Shown: piece after piece, positions 15,419-24,021 of the stretch
Numbering within the stretch: position 1 is the first letter of the stretch
How the letters are laid out: the number at the start of each line of letters is the position of its first letter
From: Nocardia wallacei
GTDB taxonomy: Bacteria; Actinomycetota; Actinomycetes; Mycobacteriales; Mycobacteriaceae
Reading direction: 5' to 3'
Length of the DNA: 58,227 nucleotides
NCBI RefSeq assembly: GCF_029868745.1
Contig: NZ_JARWOP010000281.1
Location: 1-58,227 of the forward strand
Position numbers and translations under genes: made by a program
Notes under the pieces: model-generated
The model's input: the letters and a program-made list of their open reading frames with translations, nothing else
Told to the model about the DNA's origin: nothing
The model's database searches: none

Positions 15419-15991
15419 TCACAGGGGAATCGCGCGGTCGACGGCGGCCCGCACCAACTCGCGCCGCTGCTGCTCATCGAAAATCTCGGGCAGCGTGAGG
15501 CTTTCGAGGATCAGCCAGTTCAGGCTCAGATACAGCAGCACCACCGTGGTCGCGTCGCCCGGCATCCCGGCGTCGAGGTGATTGCGCACGTTGAGATCGA
15601 GGTCGGCGCGCACCCGCTCGGTGAGCATCGCCTGCAGTTCGGGCCGCCGGGTCGCCTCCAGCCGTAGTTCCAGCTGGGCCAGGTAGCCGGTGCGGAATCC
15701 GGCCACGCGCCCGACCACCTCGGTCATGAGTTCGGCGATGGTCTCCCGGCTCTTGGGCGCGTCGGTCAGCATCGCCATGGTCTCCGCGCTGGGTTGCAGA
15801 CGCTCGTAGTACCGCCCGCAGACCTGGGTGAGCAGGTCGTCGCGATTGGCGAAGTAGTTCGAGGCCGTCCCGGCCGGTACCCCCGCGTCCTTGTCGACGG
15901 CACGGAAGGTGAGCCCGCGCGCGCCGTCGCGCGCCAGCACCTCGATCGCCGCGTCCAGCAGGGTCTGCCGGCGTTCGGGATTGGTCCGCAT
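15419..15991 (-). CDS. TetR-family regulator
   Basis: The 190-aa repressor has an N-terminal HTH: LLDAAIEVLARDGARGLTFR, then VPAGTASNYFANRDDLL as recognition helix and following residues. The C-terminal ligand domain begins near residue 60. It is divergent from the DHFR-like gene, and a perfect 10-bp palindrome (16010-16019) lies 18 bp upstream of its start. It therefore probably controls itself and the reductase gene. Confidence 0.88.
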   Translation of the reverse strand: MRTNPERRQTLLDAAIEVLARDGARGLTFRAVDKDAGVPAGTASNYFANRDDLLTQVCGRYYERLQPSAETMAMLTDAPKSRETIAELMTEVVGRVAGFRTGYLAQLELRLEATRRPELQAMLTERVRADLDLNVRNHLDAGMPGDATTVVLLYLSLNWLILESLTLPEIFDEQQRRELVRAAVDRAIPL

Positions 15992-16009
15992 CTTGACACC
16001 ACTCCATCC

Positions 16010-16019
16010 GTAGTACTAC
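16010..16019. promoter_or_regulatory. Candidate TetR operator GTAGTACTAC
   Basis: A perfect palindrome GTAGTACTAC lies in the 75-bp gap between the TetR gene and the divergent dihydrofolate-reductase-like gene. Position and symmetry suggest the operator of this TetR; binding is inferred. Confidence 0.55.
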
Positions 16020-16066
16020 ATTCGAAATCACTACAGACAGAGTACAACAGGCAAGGCGGTATTGAG

Positions 16067-16642
16067 ATGCGAAAGCTCGTCTACTACGTCGGGGTGTCCC
16101 TGGACGGTTACATCGCCGGGCCTGCCGGGGAGATCGACTTCTATCCGGTCGCCGACGACATGTCGGCCTGGTTCAACGAGCGGTATCCGGAGGTGGTGCC
16201 GACGCACATCCGCCCGCATGTGGGGTTGGCCGTGGATGCGCCGAACCGGGAGTGGGACACGCTGATCATGGGCCGCGGCACCTACGAACCCGCGCTGTCG
16301 ATCGGGGTGGCCAGCCCATACGCGCACATGAAGCAGTACGTCGTGTCCGGCACGCTGGCGCCGGTGGACGATCCGAACGTCGAGGTCGTCGACGGCGATC
16401 CCGTCGAGTTGGTGCGCCGGCTCAAGGCCGAAGAGGGCCGCGATATCTGGCTGTGCGGCGGCGGCAAGCTCGCCGGTGCGCTCGTCGACGAGATCGACGA
16501 GTTGATCATCAAGAGCTACCCGGTGATCGCAGGCGCGGGCGTGCCGGTGTTCGGCGGGAACTTCCGCCCGACCCAGTTCCGCCCGGTCCGGCGGCAGGAA
16601 TTCAGCAACTGTGCACAGGTCACCTGGTTCACCCGGGCCTGA
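16067..16642 (+). CDS. Dihydrofolate reductase-family protein (RibD C-terminal-like)
   Basis: The 191-aa protein begins MRKLVYYVGVSLDGYIAGP, the common start of small RibD_C/DHFR-fold reductases. It contains LIMGRGTYEPAL and DIWLCGGGKLAGALVDEIDELIIK, the conserved nucleotide-binding strand-helix. These proteins are NADPH-dependent reductases of mostly unknown substrate. It is divergent from a TetR gene with a palindrome between them, so it is probably under that repressor. Confidence 0.85.
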   Translation: MRKLVYYVGVSLDGYIAGPAGEIDFYPVADDMSAWFNERYPEVVPTHIRPHVGLAVDAPNREWDTLIMGRGTYEPALSIGVASPYAHMKQYVVSGTLAPVDDPNVEVVDGDPVELVRRLKAEEGRDIWLCGGGKLAGALVDEIDELIIKSYPVIAGAGVPVFGGNFRPTQFRPVRRQEFSNCAQVTWFTRA

Positions 16643-16758
16643 ACGCACCACCTGGCGTCATTTTCTCCAGAAAGGCAGTATCCCCATGCGAAAGCCGGTC
16701 CGAAACCGCGCCGTGCAGCAGCGCTTCACCGCACGCCCCGTGCGCCCGATGCCTCAGG

Positions 16759-17178
16759 TCAACTGGGGTCGGCAAGGAAGGAGAGGCGCACCCGGCGGTT
16801 CGGGTTGTCGACGTTGAGGTCGACGAAGGCCACCGACTGCCAGGTGCCCAGCGCGAGTTCACCGCGCAGCACGGGGATGGTGGCGTAGGGCGCGATCAGC
16901 GCGGGCATGACGTGCGAACGGCCGTGCCCGCGCGAGCCGTGCGCGTGCCGCCAGCGGTCGTCGGCCGGGAGCAGGTCGCGCAGCGTGGCCAGCAGGTCGT
17001 CGTCGCTGCCCGCGCCGAGTTCGATCAGCGCGATGCCCGCCGTGGCGTGCGGGACGAAGACGTGCAGCAGACCGTCGCCGCCCGCGGCGGCCTCGCGCAG
17101 AAAGGCCGTGCACTGCGGCGTGAGGTCGTGGACCACTTCGGAGCGGCCCGTGGTCACGTCGATCTCGGTGCTTTTCAT
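16759..17178 (-). CDS. YjbQ family protein (UPF0047)
   Basis: The 139-aa protein shows the YjbQ hallmarks: LLHVFVPHATAGIALIELG, a His-containing HGSRGHGRSHVMPAL loop and LALGTWQSVAFVDLN. The conserved His cluster is thought to bind a metal. Some family members have weak thiamine-phosphate synthase activity, but the true role is uncertain. It runs in the same direction as the MarR remnant, 15 bp downstream of it. Confidence 0.88.
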   Translation of the reverse strand: MKSTEIDVTTGRSEVVHDLTPQCTAFLREAAAGGDGLLHVFVPHATAGIALIELGAGSDDDLLATLRDLLPADDRWRHAHGSRGHGRSHVMPALIAPYATIPVLRGELALGTWQSVAFVDLNVDNPNRRVRLSFLADPS

Positions 17179-17193
17179 GAATTCCTCTCCGGC

Positions 17194-17530
17194 TCAGTCG
17201 GTTTCGTTGTTGCGCAGCATCGTGGTCACCCGCAGCGATGTCTCGTGCAGGCGATCGAACAGCTCGAGCAGCAGCTCCAGTTGCGCGGTCGAGTACTCGC
17301 CCATGATCTTTCCGAATTCCCGCGCCAGCAGCTCGTAATGCGGGGCGATCTCGGCGATCCGGTCCTCGTCGGCGGTGACGATCACCCGGCGCCGGTCCTG
17401 CGCGTCGTGCTCGCGGGCGACGTAGCCGCCGCGCAGCAGCCGGTCGATCATCCGGGTCACGGCGCCGGTGGTCAGTCCGGTGCGGGCGGCCAGCTCGCCG
17501 GGCGTGGCGGGGCCGCGCAGGGGTTCCCGG
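17194..17530 (-). pseudogene. 5'-truncated MarR-family regulator
   Basis: The C-terminal two thirds of a MarR protein are intact: winged-helix part PATPGELAARTGLTTGAVTR, MIDRLLRGGYV and wing DRRRVIV, then dimerisation helices to LRNNETD. The first ~45 residues of a MarR (dimer helix and first HTH helix) are missing. Upstream of about 17530 the frame runs into antisense of the SgcJ-like fragment. An ATG at 17634 keeps the frame open, but those residues are not MarR-like. This appears to be one half of a deletion that removed the 5' ends of two divergent genes. Confidence 0.7.
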
Positions 17531-17794
17531 ATGGAGTGCGAGATCACCCAGCTGCGTTTCCCCGTGCCGGACGTGGCGCTGGTGCACAGCAAGGGCGCGT
17601 TGCTGAAGGGCGGACAGCGCCGCACGCTCCGCAAGACGAAGGTGCAGACCTGGGTGCTCGTCCGCCGCGCCGAAGGATGGGAAATTTCAGCTTTTCACAA
17701 CACTAGATATCACTGGGTCCTGGCACCGTTGACCACCAAGTTCGACGCTCGGATGGGTTCCTCGCACCTGCCCCCGACCGAGGTGCATCGATAA
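17531..17794 (+). pseudogene. 5'-truncated SgcJ/EcaC-type (NTF2-like) protein
   Basis: About 87 residues match the C-terminal half of SgcJ/EcaC-family NTF2-fold proteins: LRFPVPDVALVHSKG, then RTLRKTKVQTWVLVRR and WEISAFHNTRYHWV. The family is about 130-150 aa, so the N-terminal ~60 residues are absent. The gene starts abruptly at the same point where the opposing MarR gene is cut. An ATG at 17531 would allow translation of the stub, but no ribosome site is apparent. Confidence 0.65.
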
Positions 17795-17861
17795 TCGTTG
17801 GATCCGGATCGGTACTCTGGGTTCCTGTAATTGCAGCTAGTCGATCTTGGAGGACCCCGTC

Positions 17862-19127
17862 GTGGCTCTCGTCGTTCAGAAGTACGGAGGATCCTCGCTC
17901 GAATCAGCCGAGCGTATCCGGCGCGTCGCTGAGCGGATCGTGGAGACGAAGAAGCAGGGCCACGACGTGGTGGTGGTCTGCTCCGCGATGGGTGACACCA
18001 CCGACGAATTGCTGGACCTGGCCCAGCAGGTGTCCCCCGCGCCGCCGGCTCGTGAGCTGGACATGCTGCTGACCTCGGGCGAGCGGATCTCGAACGCCCT
18101 GGTGGCGATGGCCATTCACTCGCTGGGCGCGGAGGCGCGCTCGTTCACCGGGTCGCAGGCCGGCGTCATCACCACCGGTGCGCACGGCAACGCCCGCATC
18201 ATCGACGTCACCCCGTCCCGGGTGCGCGACGCGCTCGACGAGGGCGTGATCGTGCTGGTCGCCGGGTTCCAGGGCGTCTCGCAGGACAGCAAGAACATCA
18301 CCACGCTCGGCCGCGGTGGTTCCGACACCACCGCCGTGGCGCTCGCGGCCGCCCTGGAGGCGGATGTCTGCGAGATCTACACCGATGTGGACGGCATCTT
18401 CACCGCCGACCCGCGGATCGTGCCGGATGCGCAGAAGCTGGACCAGATCTCCTTCGAGGAGATGCTGGAGATGGCGGCCTGCGGCTCCAAGGTGCTCATG
18501 CTGCGTTGCGTGGAGTACGCGCGAAGCTTCAACGTGCCCGTCCATGTGCGTTCGTCGTACACCGACAAGCAGGGCACCTACGTTTACGGATGGATGGAGG
18601 ACATCCCCTTGGAGAAAGCAATTCTCACCGGCGTCGCTCACGATCGCAGTGAGGCGAAGGTGACCGTGGTCGGCCTCCCCGACGAGCCGGGATACGCCGC
18701 CAAGGTGTTCCGCGCCATCGCCGACGCGGACGTCAACATCGACATGGTGTTGCAGAACGTCTCCAAGGTGGAGACCGGCAAGACCGACATCACCTTCACC
18801 CTGCCGAAGACCGACGGCCCGAAGGCCGTGGAGTTCCTGACCAAGCGGCAGAGCGAGATCGGCTTCTCCCAGGTGCTGTTCGACGACCACATCGGCAAGG
18901 TGTCGCTGGTCGGCGCGGGCATGAAGAGTCACCCGGGCGTCACCGCCACCTTCTGTGAGGCGCTGGCGCAGAACGGGGTCAACATCGACCTCATCTCCAC
19001 CTCGGAGATCCGGATCTCGGTGCTGGTCAAGGACACCGAGCTGGACAAGGCCGTGCAGGTGCTGCACAAGGCCTTCGATCTGGGCGGCGACGAGGTCGCG
19101 GTCGTGCACGCCGGATCGGGGCGGTGA
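17862..19127 (+). CDS. ask: Aspartate kinase
   Basis: The enzyme phosphorylates aspartate, the entry to Lys/Met/Thr/diaminopimelate synthesis. The catalytic N-terminus carries VVQKYGGSSLESAERI, GDTTDELL, LGRGGSDTTAVALAAAL and VCEIYTDVDGIFTADPR. Two ACT domains follow from about residue 255 and give feedback control by Lys/Thr. The start is GTG 17862, with GGAGGA 6-11 bases upstream. In relatives the regulatory part is also made alone from an internal start. Here ATG 18594 (MEDIPLEKAILTGV) is at the expected place. asd follows after 4 bp. Confidence 0.96.
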   Translation: MALVVQKYGGSSLESAERIRRVAERIVETKKQGHDVVVVCSAMGDTTDELLDLAQQVSPAPPARELDMLLTSGERISNALVAMAIHSLGAEARSFTGSQAGVITTGAHGNARIIDVTPSRVRDALDEGVIVLVAGFQGVSQDSKNITTLGRGGSDTTAVALAAALEADVCEIYTDVDGIFTADPRIVPDAQKLDQISFEEMLEMAACGSKVLMLRCVEYARSFNVPVHVRSSYTDKQGTYVYGWMEDIPLEKAILTGVAHDRSEAKVTVVGLPDEPGYAAKVFRAIADADVNIDMVLQNVSKVETGKTDITFTLPKTDGPKAVEFLTKRQSEIGFSQVLFDDHIGKVSLVGAGMKSHPGVTATFCEALAQNGVNIDLISTSEIRISVLVKDTELDKAVQVLHKAFDLGGDEVAVVHAGSGR

Positions 19128-19131
19128 TCGC

Positions 19132-20166
19132 ATGGGTGTACGCGTAGGAGTCGTCGGCGCGACCGGCCAGGTCGGCGCCGTCATGCGGAAACTGCTGGCG
19201 GAGCGCGACTTTCCCGCCGACGAGGTGCGGTTCTTCGCCTCGTCGCGGTCGGCGGGCAAGACGCTGCCGTGGCGCGGCGGGGAGATCGTGGTCGAGGACA
19301 CCGAGACCGCCGACCCGAGCGGCCTGGACATCGCGCTGTTCTCGGCCGGGGCCACCATGTCGCGGGTGCAGGCGCCGCGGTTCGCCGCCGCGGGTGTCAC
19401 CGTGATCGACAACTCGTCGGCCTGGCGCAAGGATCCCGAGGTCCCGCTGGTCGTCAGCGAGGTGAATCCGGAGCAGACCCGCAACCTGATCAAGGGCATC
19501 ATCGCCAACCCGAACTGCACCACCATGGCCGCGATGCCGGTGCTCAAGCCGCTGCACGACGCGGCCGGTCTGCGGCGGCTGATCGTCTCCAGCTACCAGG
19601 CGGTGTCCGGCAGCGGACTGGCCGGGGTGGAGGAGCTGGCCGGTCAGGTGCGCGCGGTCGCCCCCGAGATGGAGAAGCTGACCCACGACGGTTCGGCCGT
19701 GCGATTCCCGGCGCCGAACAAGTACGTCGCTCCCATCGCGTTCGACGTCCTGCCGCTGGCCGGTTCGCTGGTCGACGACGGCTCCGGCGAGACCGACGAG
19801 GATCAGAAGCTGCGCAACGAGAGCCGCAAGATCCTCGGCCTCCCGGACCTCGCGGTGAGCGGCACCTGCGTGCGCGTGCCGGTCTTCACCGGCCACTCGC
19901 TGTCGGTGAACGCCGAATTCGCGCAACCACTTTCGGTGGAGGAGGCACAGCGCATCCTCGCCGGCGCCCCGGGCGTCAAGCTGGTCGACGTGCCCACCCC
20001 GCTCCAGGCGGCCGGCATCGACGAATCCCTGGTCGGCCGCATCCGCCGGGACGAGGGCGTCCCCGACGGCCGCGGCCTGGCCCTGTTCATCTCGGGCGAC
20101 AACCTCCGAAAAGGCGCCGCCCTCAACACCATCCAAATCGCCGAGGTGCTGTTGAGCCAGCGCTGA
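19132..20166 (+). CDS. asd: Aspartate-semialdehyde dehydrogenase
   Basis: The 344-aa NADPH-dependent dehydrogenase reduces aspartyl phosphate to the semialdehyde, feeding cell-wall diaminopimelate. The NADP site is VGVVGATGQVGAVM at the N-terminus and the catalytic Cys is Cys129 in IANPNCTTM. The substrate-binding region has SSYQAVSGSGLAGVEEL and the C-terminus carries FTGHSLSVNAEF. It starts 4 bp after the ask stop, forming the conserved ask-asd operon, and is followed by a hairpin terminator. Confidence 0.97.
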   Translation: MGVRVGVVGATGQVGAVMRKLLAERDFPADEVRFFASSRSAGKTLPWRGGEIVVEDTETADPSGLDIALFSAGATMSRVQAPRFAAAGVTVIDNSSAWRKDPEVPLVVSEVNPEQTRNLIKGIIANPNCTTMAAMPVLKPLHDAAGLRRLIVSSYQAVSGSGLAGVEELAGQVRAVAPEMEKLTHDGSAVRFPAPNKYVAPIAFDVLPLAGSLVDDGSGETDEDQKLRNESRKILGLPDLAVSGTCVRVPVFTGHSLSVNAEFAQPLSVEEAQRILAGAPGVKLVDVPTPLQAAGIDESLVGRIRRDEGVPDGRGLALFISGDNLRKGAALNTIQIAEVLLSQR

Positions 20167-20183
20167 GCGAACGCTGTTGCGGC

Positions 20184-20224
20184 CGAGGCCGTTCGGATCC
20201 CCGTGATCCGGGCGGCCTTCGGTC
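20184..20224 (+). terminator. ask-asd operon terminator
   Basis: A long imperfect stem joins the GGCCG...CGGATC arm (20188-20199) with GATCCG...CGGCC (20205-20218), supported by G-U pairs. It lies within 60 bp of the asd stop and is followed by TCGTTTCC. Confidence 0.6.
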
Positions 20225-20345
20225 GTTTCCGGCATGTTCAATGTTGGTGAAAGATAGGTAACTTCGGTGCCGACCTGGCGTTATCCTGTTCCGTCGGACT
20301 CGAACGGCGTTGGCGCGCAGGGGGTTCGGTGGTCATGATCGACCG

Positions 20346-20909
20346 ATGGATGAGGAACTACGGGGTCGGCTGAATTGGGTTCGGGGGCGGCTGGTCTGGT
20401 TGCGGGAGCGGGACGCGTTGCTGCCCAGGGTTTTCGACAACGAGGTGGTGTCGGGGGGAAATCTGCACTCCTATCTCACCTGGCCGGTGCGGGCCGAGAA
20501 ACTGTGCGGACTCGAGGACGCCATGGGGGCGGGCCTCGACCCGCTGTTCCGGGCCTTTCTGGCGCGGATCGGCGTCGGTGCGGGGCCGTATTGCGGGATC
20601 AGCTGGGAACGGATGGTGCGGTCCGCCCGAAATGCCTGTGCGCGTGAATTTCCCGGTGGTGAGCAGGGGACAGGGCTGCCGGACGCGGGCTTCCTGGTGA
20701 TCAGCGACGTGGGCTACGGCGACTTCATCGGCGTGGTCGCGGCCGGGGCGGCGCGGGGCCGGATCGTCTACCTGGGCTACCGCCGCAACGAATGGTCCTT
20801 GGGCCCAGCGTTTCTCGACTACTACCAGAGCTGGCTCAATCACGCGGCCGCCCGGCTCAATGCCGAACTGCGGGCGTACACACCGGCGGGGGTCGTCGGC
20901 TGCGCCTGA
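20346..20909 (+). CDS. SMI1/KNR4 (SUKH)-like protein
   Basis: The 187-aa protein ends with a segment typical of the SUKH fold: GFLVISDVGYGDFIGVV, then GRIVYLGYRRNEW and a final helix AFLDYYQSWL. An N-terminal WVRGRLVWLRERD helix is unusual for the core fold. SUKH proteins often are immunity proteins against polymorphic toxins, but many stand-alone copies occur in actinobacteria. No toxin gene lies beside it. ATG 20346 is taken as start; the ribosome site is weak. Confidence 0.55.
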   Translation: MDEELRGRLNWVRGRLVWLRERDALLPRVFDNEVVSGGNLHSYLTWPVRAEKLCGLEDAMGAGLDPLFRAFLARIGVGAGPYCGISWERMVRSARNACAREFPGGEQGTGLPDAGFLVISDVGYGDFIGVVAAGAARGRIVYLGYRRNEWSLGPAFLDYYQSWLNHAAARLNAELRAYTPAGVVGCA

Positions 20910-20926
20910 GTGACCGACGGCGCGGG

Positions 20927-21517
20927 TTACCGGGCGCGCAGGCCGTCGAACACCACGGCGAAGGCGCGGGACCGCTGCGTCTCGTCGGCGTCGGTGGTGT
21001 GCGCCGCCAGCAAGGCGCCCTTGAGGATTCGCATCAGGTCGTCGGTGCCGATATCGGTGCGTACCGCCCCGCGGTCCTGCGCACGACGCAGCAGGACATC
21101 GATCTCGGTGACCAATTCCCTTGTGGGCACGGTGGTACCGACGGCCTCGTGACCGCCCAGCGCCTCGGCGAGGTCGCGTTTCACGCCGCCCTCGGTGACC
21201 ATCCGGTCGAGTAGTTCGAAGAAGGCCGCGCCCGCGTCCTCGGCGGTGGTCAAGGTGCGGGCGTAGTCGATCATCCGCTCGACATTGTCGGTGATCGCGG
21301 CGTGGAACAGCGCCTCCTTGGTGGGGAAGTGCCGGTACACGGTGCCCGGGCCGACGCCCGCGCGGCGGGCGATCTCGTCCAGCGGGACCGAGATGCCCTC
21401 GGCCGCGAAGGCGGCCTGCGCGGCGGCCAGCACCCGCTCCCGATTGCGCTGCGCATCGGCCCGCGGCGCCCGTCGAGTGTCGCCGGTGGGGCTCGCCGCG
21501 CTCGGTTTCTCCTGCAC
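20927..21517 (-). CDS. TetR-family regulator
   Basis: The 196-aa repressor has HTH residues VPLDEIARRAGVGPGTVYRHF and then PTKEALFHAAI, very typical of TetR. It is divergent from a small NTF2-like gene, and an inverted repeat lies between them (21570-21593). It probably represses that gene and itself. The ligand is unknown. Confidence 0.9.
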   Translation of the reverse strand: MQEKPSAASPTGDTRRAPRADAQRNRERVLAAAQAAFAAEGISVPLDEIARRAGVGPGTVYRHFPTKEALFHAAITDNVERMIDYARTLTTAEDAGAAFFELLDRMVTEGGVKRDLAEALGGHEAVGTTVPTRELVTEIDVLLRRAQDRGAVRTDIGTDDLMRILKGALLAAHTTDADETQRSRAFAVVFDGLRAR

Positions 21518-21569
21518 GGCGCGAGTCTACCGCTTGCCCATTGACAAACGGGGCGATGGTTCCGGATTA

Positions 21570-21593
21570 TAAGCGGGGCATACGTTCCGCTTA
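21570..21593. promoter_or_regulatory. Inverted repeat TAAGCGG-N10-CCGCTTA
   Basis: Two perfect 7-bp arms, 21570-21576 and 21587-21593, lie 17 bp upstream of the NTF2-like start and 53 bp upstream of the TetR start. This is the likely operator of the adjacent TetR. Confidence 0.6.
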
Positions 21594-21610
21594 ATCGAGA
21601 GAGGTTTGTC

Positions 21611-22027
21611 ATGACAGAGACTTCGGTGCAGAGTCCCCGGGCGCTGGTCGAGAAGCTGTTCCAGCAGCTCCCGGCCAGAGACGCCGACGCCTTCGTGGCG
21701 CTGTTGGCGCCCGACGCGATCTTCGAGATCCCGTTCACCATCCCCGGCCTGCCGGACCGGCTGGAGGGCCGGGAGGCTATTCGCGAGCATCTGGCCCAGC
21801 GCTGGTCGGGGCTGTCCGGGATCGAGGTGCACGCGATTCATCCCGAGGTGTACGAGACCACCGATCCGGAGTTGCTACTGGTGGAGAACGAGGTCGATAT
21901 GACCGTGCCCAGTGCCGGGCGGGCCCGGGTGCGCACGTCGGTCAATGTGGTCCGGGTCCGGGACGGCCAGGTCGTGCTGTTCCGCGACTACATGGACACC
22001 GCGCGGCTCACGCGACTCGTGGAGTGA
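21611..22027 (+). CDS. NTF2-like/SnoaL-type protein
   Basis: The 138-aa NTF2-fold protein shows the opening helix ALVEKLFQQLPARDADAF followed by LLAPDAIFEIPF, and ends VVLFRDYMDTARL, usual in SnoaL-like isomerase/hydrolase or ligand-binding proteins. The start has GAGAGAGG upstream. It is divergent from a TetR gene with a shared operator-like repeat. The substrate cannot be read from the sequence. Confidence 0.85.
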   Translation: MTETSVQSPRALVEKLFQQLPARDADAFVALLAPDAIFEIPFTIPGLPDRLEGREAIREHLAQRWSGLSGIEVHAIHPEVYETTDPELLLVENEVDMTVPSAGRARVRTSVNVVRVRDGQVVLFRDYMDTARLTRLVE

Positions 22028-22054
22028 CACCGGCCGCGCCGTCGCCGGGGGACC

Positions 22055-23404
22055 TCACCGGATTCCCGGGGTACGCGGATCCGGCCCGAGGCACGCCAGC
22101 AGCAGGCAGCCGGGCGGGGCGTCGGCGAACGGCGGGGCCAGCGGAGTATTCAAGCAGGACAGGACATTACAGTCGGGGTAGGCGTGCGGCCCGAGGCCGA
22201 ACACCGCCAGCGTGATGTTCGGATCGAAGTAGTCGCGCGGGTCCAGGCGCGGCGGCGGCTCCACATAGGGGCCCGGATCCGGCGCCGGTGGCTGTTCGAA
22301 TGCGGCGAACAGCCGGCGGAAGAACTCGTGGGACAGTTCGGCCGAATTCTGCAGCGCGCCGGTCACTCCGAGGTTGCTGTGGTTGCCGAAGACGCCCGTC
22401 CACACCACGATCAGATCCAGGCTGGGGATGACGAAGACGTTCTGCAGGGCGAGCCCGGACATCTCGTAGGTGTCGGCGGGCAGGAAGCCGGGCATCTCCA
22501 CGCACCCCGCGCCCACCCAGAACAGATACCCGTAGCAGGGGTTCGCCGCCGACGGCTGCCGGGCTCGGCGCAGATAGTCGGCGGAGACGACTTCCGTGCT
22601 GCCCCAACGCCCGTCGTTGCTCGCCAGCAGCCCCAGCTTGGCCAGATCGTCGGGCGGGATCATCAGATGGGCATAGCCGTAGGTGTGCCCGGAACGGTCG
22701 CGGGCCCAGTAGTAGTCACCGCGCTGGATGCCCAGCGGATCGAACAGCTCGCGCTGGGCGAACTGCTGCAGCGGCTCGCCCACCGCCAGTTCGACGACAT
22801 AGCTGAGCAGATCGACATTGCGCTGGCTGTAGGCGAATTCGGTGCCCGGCGGATGGTCCAGCGGCACGCCGAGCGCCTGCACCGCGCTGTTGGGATCGAC
22901 CGGCACGACACCGGTGACGCCCTCGTTGATCAGGCCGATGTGCAGCCCGGAGGTCTCGGTGAGGAGGTTCTCGACGGTGATCGATCGATGCGCGGTGTCG
23001 CCCAAGCCGAGTGGGAGGTAGCGATCTATCGGTGCCGAGATGTCGAGTCTCCCTTGATCCCGGGCGATTCCGGCGAGCAGGGAGACGACGCTCTTGGTGA
23101 CGCTCCACACGTTCCAGGCGACATTGTCGGTTTGTACATTGCCCGGTCCCGCGCCGATCAGGCAATTGTGCCGGAATACCTTGACGTTCAAACGATTTCG
23201 CTGGGCCGCGAAGTCCAGCGCGGCGGTCAGCCGGGCGGCGTCCAGCCCGGCGCGCTCCGGCGCGGTGCGTTCGAAGTCTCGTCCGGAGGTCACCGCGCAG
23301 CGGACGTCGTCCACCGGCGCTGCCCGGACGGACGCCGCGGATATGCTACCGGCCGCCAGCGCGAGCACCACCACACCCGTCACCCACCCGAGGATGCGCC
23401 CCAT
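22055..23404 (-). CDS. Secreted serine beta-lactamase-family hydrolase
   Basis: The 449-aa protein has an N-terminal signal peptide (hydrophobic VTGVVVLALAAGSISAAS, cleavage near VRAAP). It belongs to the beta-lactamase/transpeptidase-like family. The SxxK nucleophile motif is WSVTKSVVSLLAG, with the Tyr motif in EFAYSQRN. It resembles class C/esterase-type homologues rather than true beta-lactamases. The C-terminal ~70 residues are Pro-rich with paired Cys residues (NVLSCLNTPL and LLLACLG) and lie outside the catalytic fold. The role could be an esterase or peptidase acting outside the membrane. Confidence 0.85.
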   Translation of the reverse strand: MGRILGWVTGVVVLALAAGSISAASVRAAPVDDVRCAVTSGRDFERTAPERAGLDAARLTAALDFAAQRNRLNVKVFRHNCLIGAGPGNVQTDNVAWNVWSVTKSVVSLLAGIARDQGRLDISAPIDRYLPLGLGDTAHRSITVENLLTETSGLHIGLINEGVTGVVPVDPNSAVQALGVPLDHPPGTEFAYSQRNVDLLSYVVELAVGEPLQQFAQRELFDPLGIQRGDYYWARDRSGHTYGYAHLMIPPDDLAKLGLLASNDGRWGSTEVVSADYLRRARQPSAANPCYGYLFWVGAGCVEMPGFLPADTYEMSGLALQNVFVIPSLDLIVVWTGVFGNHSNLGVTGALQNSAELSHEFFRRLFAAFEQPPAPDPGPYVEPPPRLDPRDYFDPNITLAVFGLGPHAYPDCNVLSCLNTPLAPPFADAPPGCLLLACLGPDPRTPGIR

Positions 23405-23480
23405 GCCCTCAGGCTATCGCGGCAGCATGCGCCGCACGGTGAAATCTCGGTGTCGGTGATCGGCCCGTCCGCTCCTTTTC

Positions 23481-23508
23481 TTGACTTATTCCAGAAAAGA
23501 GGGAAACT
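23481..23508 (+). promoter_or_regulatory. furA promoter/operator
   Basis: TTGACTTATTCCAGAAAAGA (23481-23500) closely matches the autoregulatory FurA region upstream of mycobacterial furA-katG, where the repressor covers an AT-rich site overlapping the -35. TTGACT can act as -35 and GAAACT (23503-23508) as a weak -10. The translation start is only 7 bp further on. Confidence 0.7.
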
Positions 23509-23514
23509 GGAGTC

Positions 23515-23955
23515 ATGCACACCGGTGACTTCGATCCGCGCGAACGGTTGCGCGCGGTCGGCCTGCGGGTTACCGCCCCGCGGGTCGCGGTGCTGGATGT
23601 GGTTGCGGCGCAACCGCATTCGGATGCCGAGCGAGTCGCCGCCGCGGTCCGCGAACGGATCGGGTCGGTGTCCACGCAGGCCGTCTACGACGTGTTGCGA
23701 GCCTGCGTGAACTCGGGCCTGCTGCGGCGCATCGAACCGGCCGGGTCCGCGGCGCTGTACGAGGCCCGCATCGGCGACAACCACCATCACCTGGTGTGCA
23801 GGCAGTGCGGCACGGTCGTGGACGTGGACTGTGCCGTGGGCACTGCCCCCTGCCTCGACCCGTCCGACGCGCACGGTTTCACCGTCGACGAGGCCGAGGT
23901 CGTGTACTGGGGCCGATGCCCGGACTGCCGGGCCGGGTCCGTACACGCCCGATAA
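23515..23955 (+). CDS. furA: Fur-family peroxide/iron regulator
   Basis: FurA (146 aa) is a metal-dependent repressor; in relatives oxidation releases it and catalase is induced. The winged helix carries RVTAPRVAVLDVVAAQPHSDAE and VSTQAVYDVLRACVNSGLLRR. The metal site has HHHLVCRQCGTVVDVDC, and a C-terminal CPDC supplies more cysteines. It starts right behind its own operator and ends 66 bp before katA. The pair resembles Streptomyces catR-catA and mycobacterial furA-katG, but the partner here is a monofunctional catalase. Confidence 0.92.
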   Translation: MHTGDFDPRERLRAVGLRVTAPRVAVLDVVAAQPHSDAERVAAAVRERIGSVSTQAVYDVLRACVNSGLLRRIEPAGSAALYEARIGDNHHHLVCRQCGTVVDVDCAVGTAPCLDPSDAHGFTVDEAEVVYWGRCPDCRAGSVHAR

Positions 23956-24021
23956 ACGCGCCACCCATCCCGTACCCGGGCAGCTGTCCCGGCGTTCGCT
24001 CGTCAGCCAAGGAGGCGTCGA

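Noticed and set aside
16686..16817. Small ORF starting MRKPVRNRAVQQRF after the DHFR-like gene
   Set aside because: Overlaps the YjbQ gene antisense, is Arg-rich and has no convincing family; its start merely resembles that of the DHFR-like gene.
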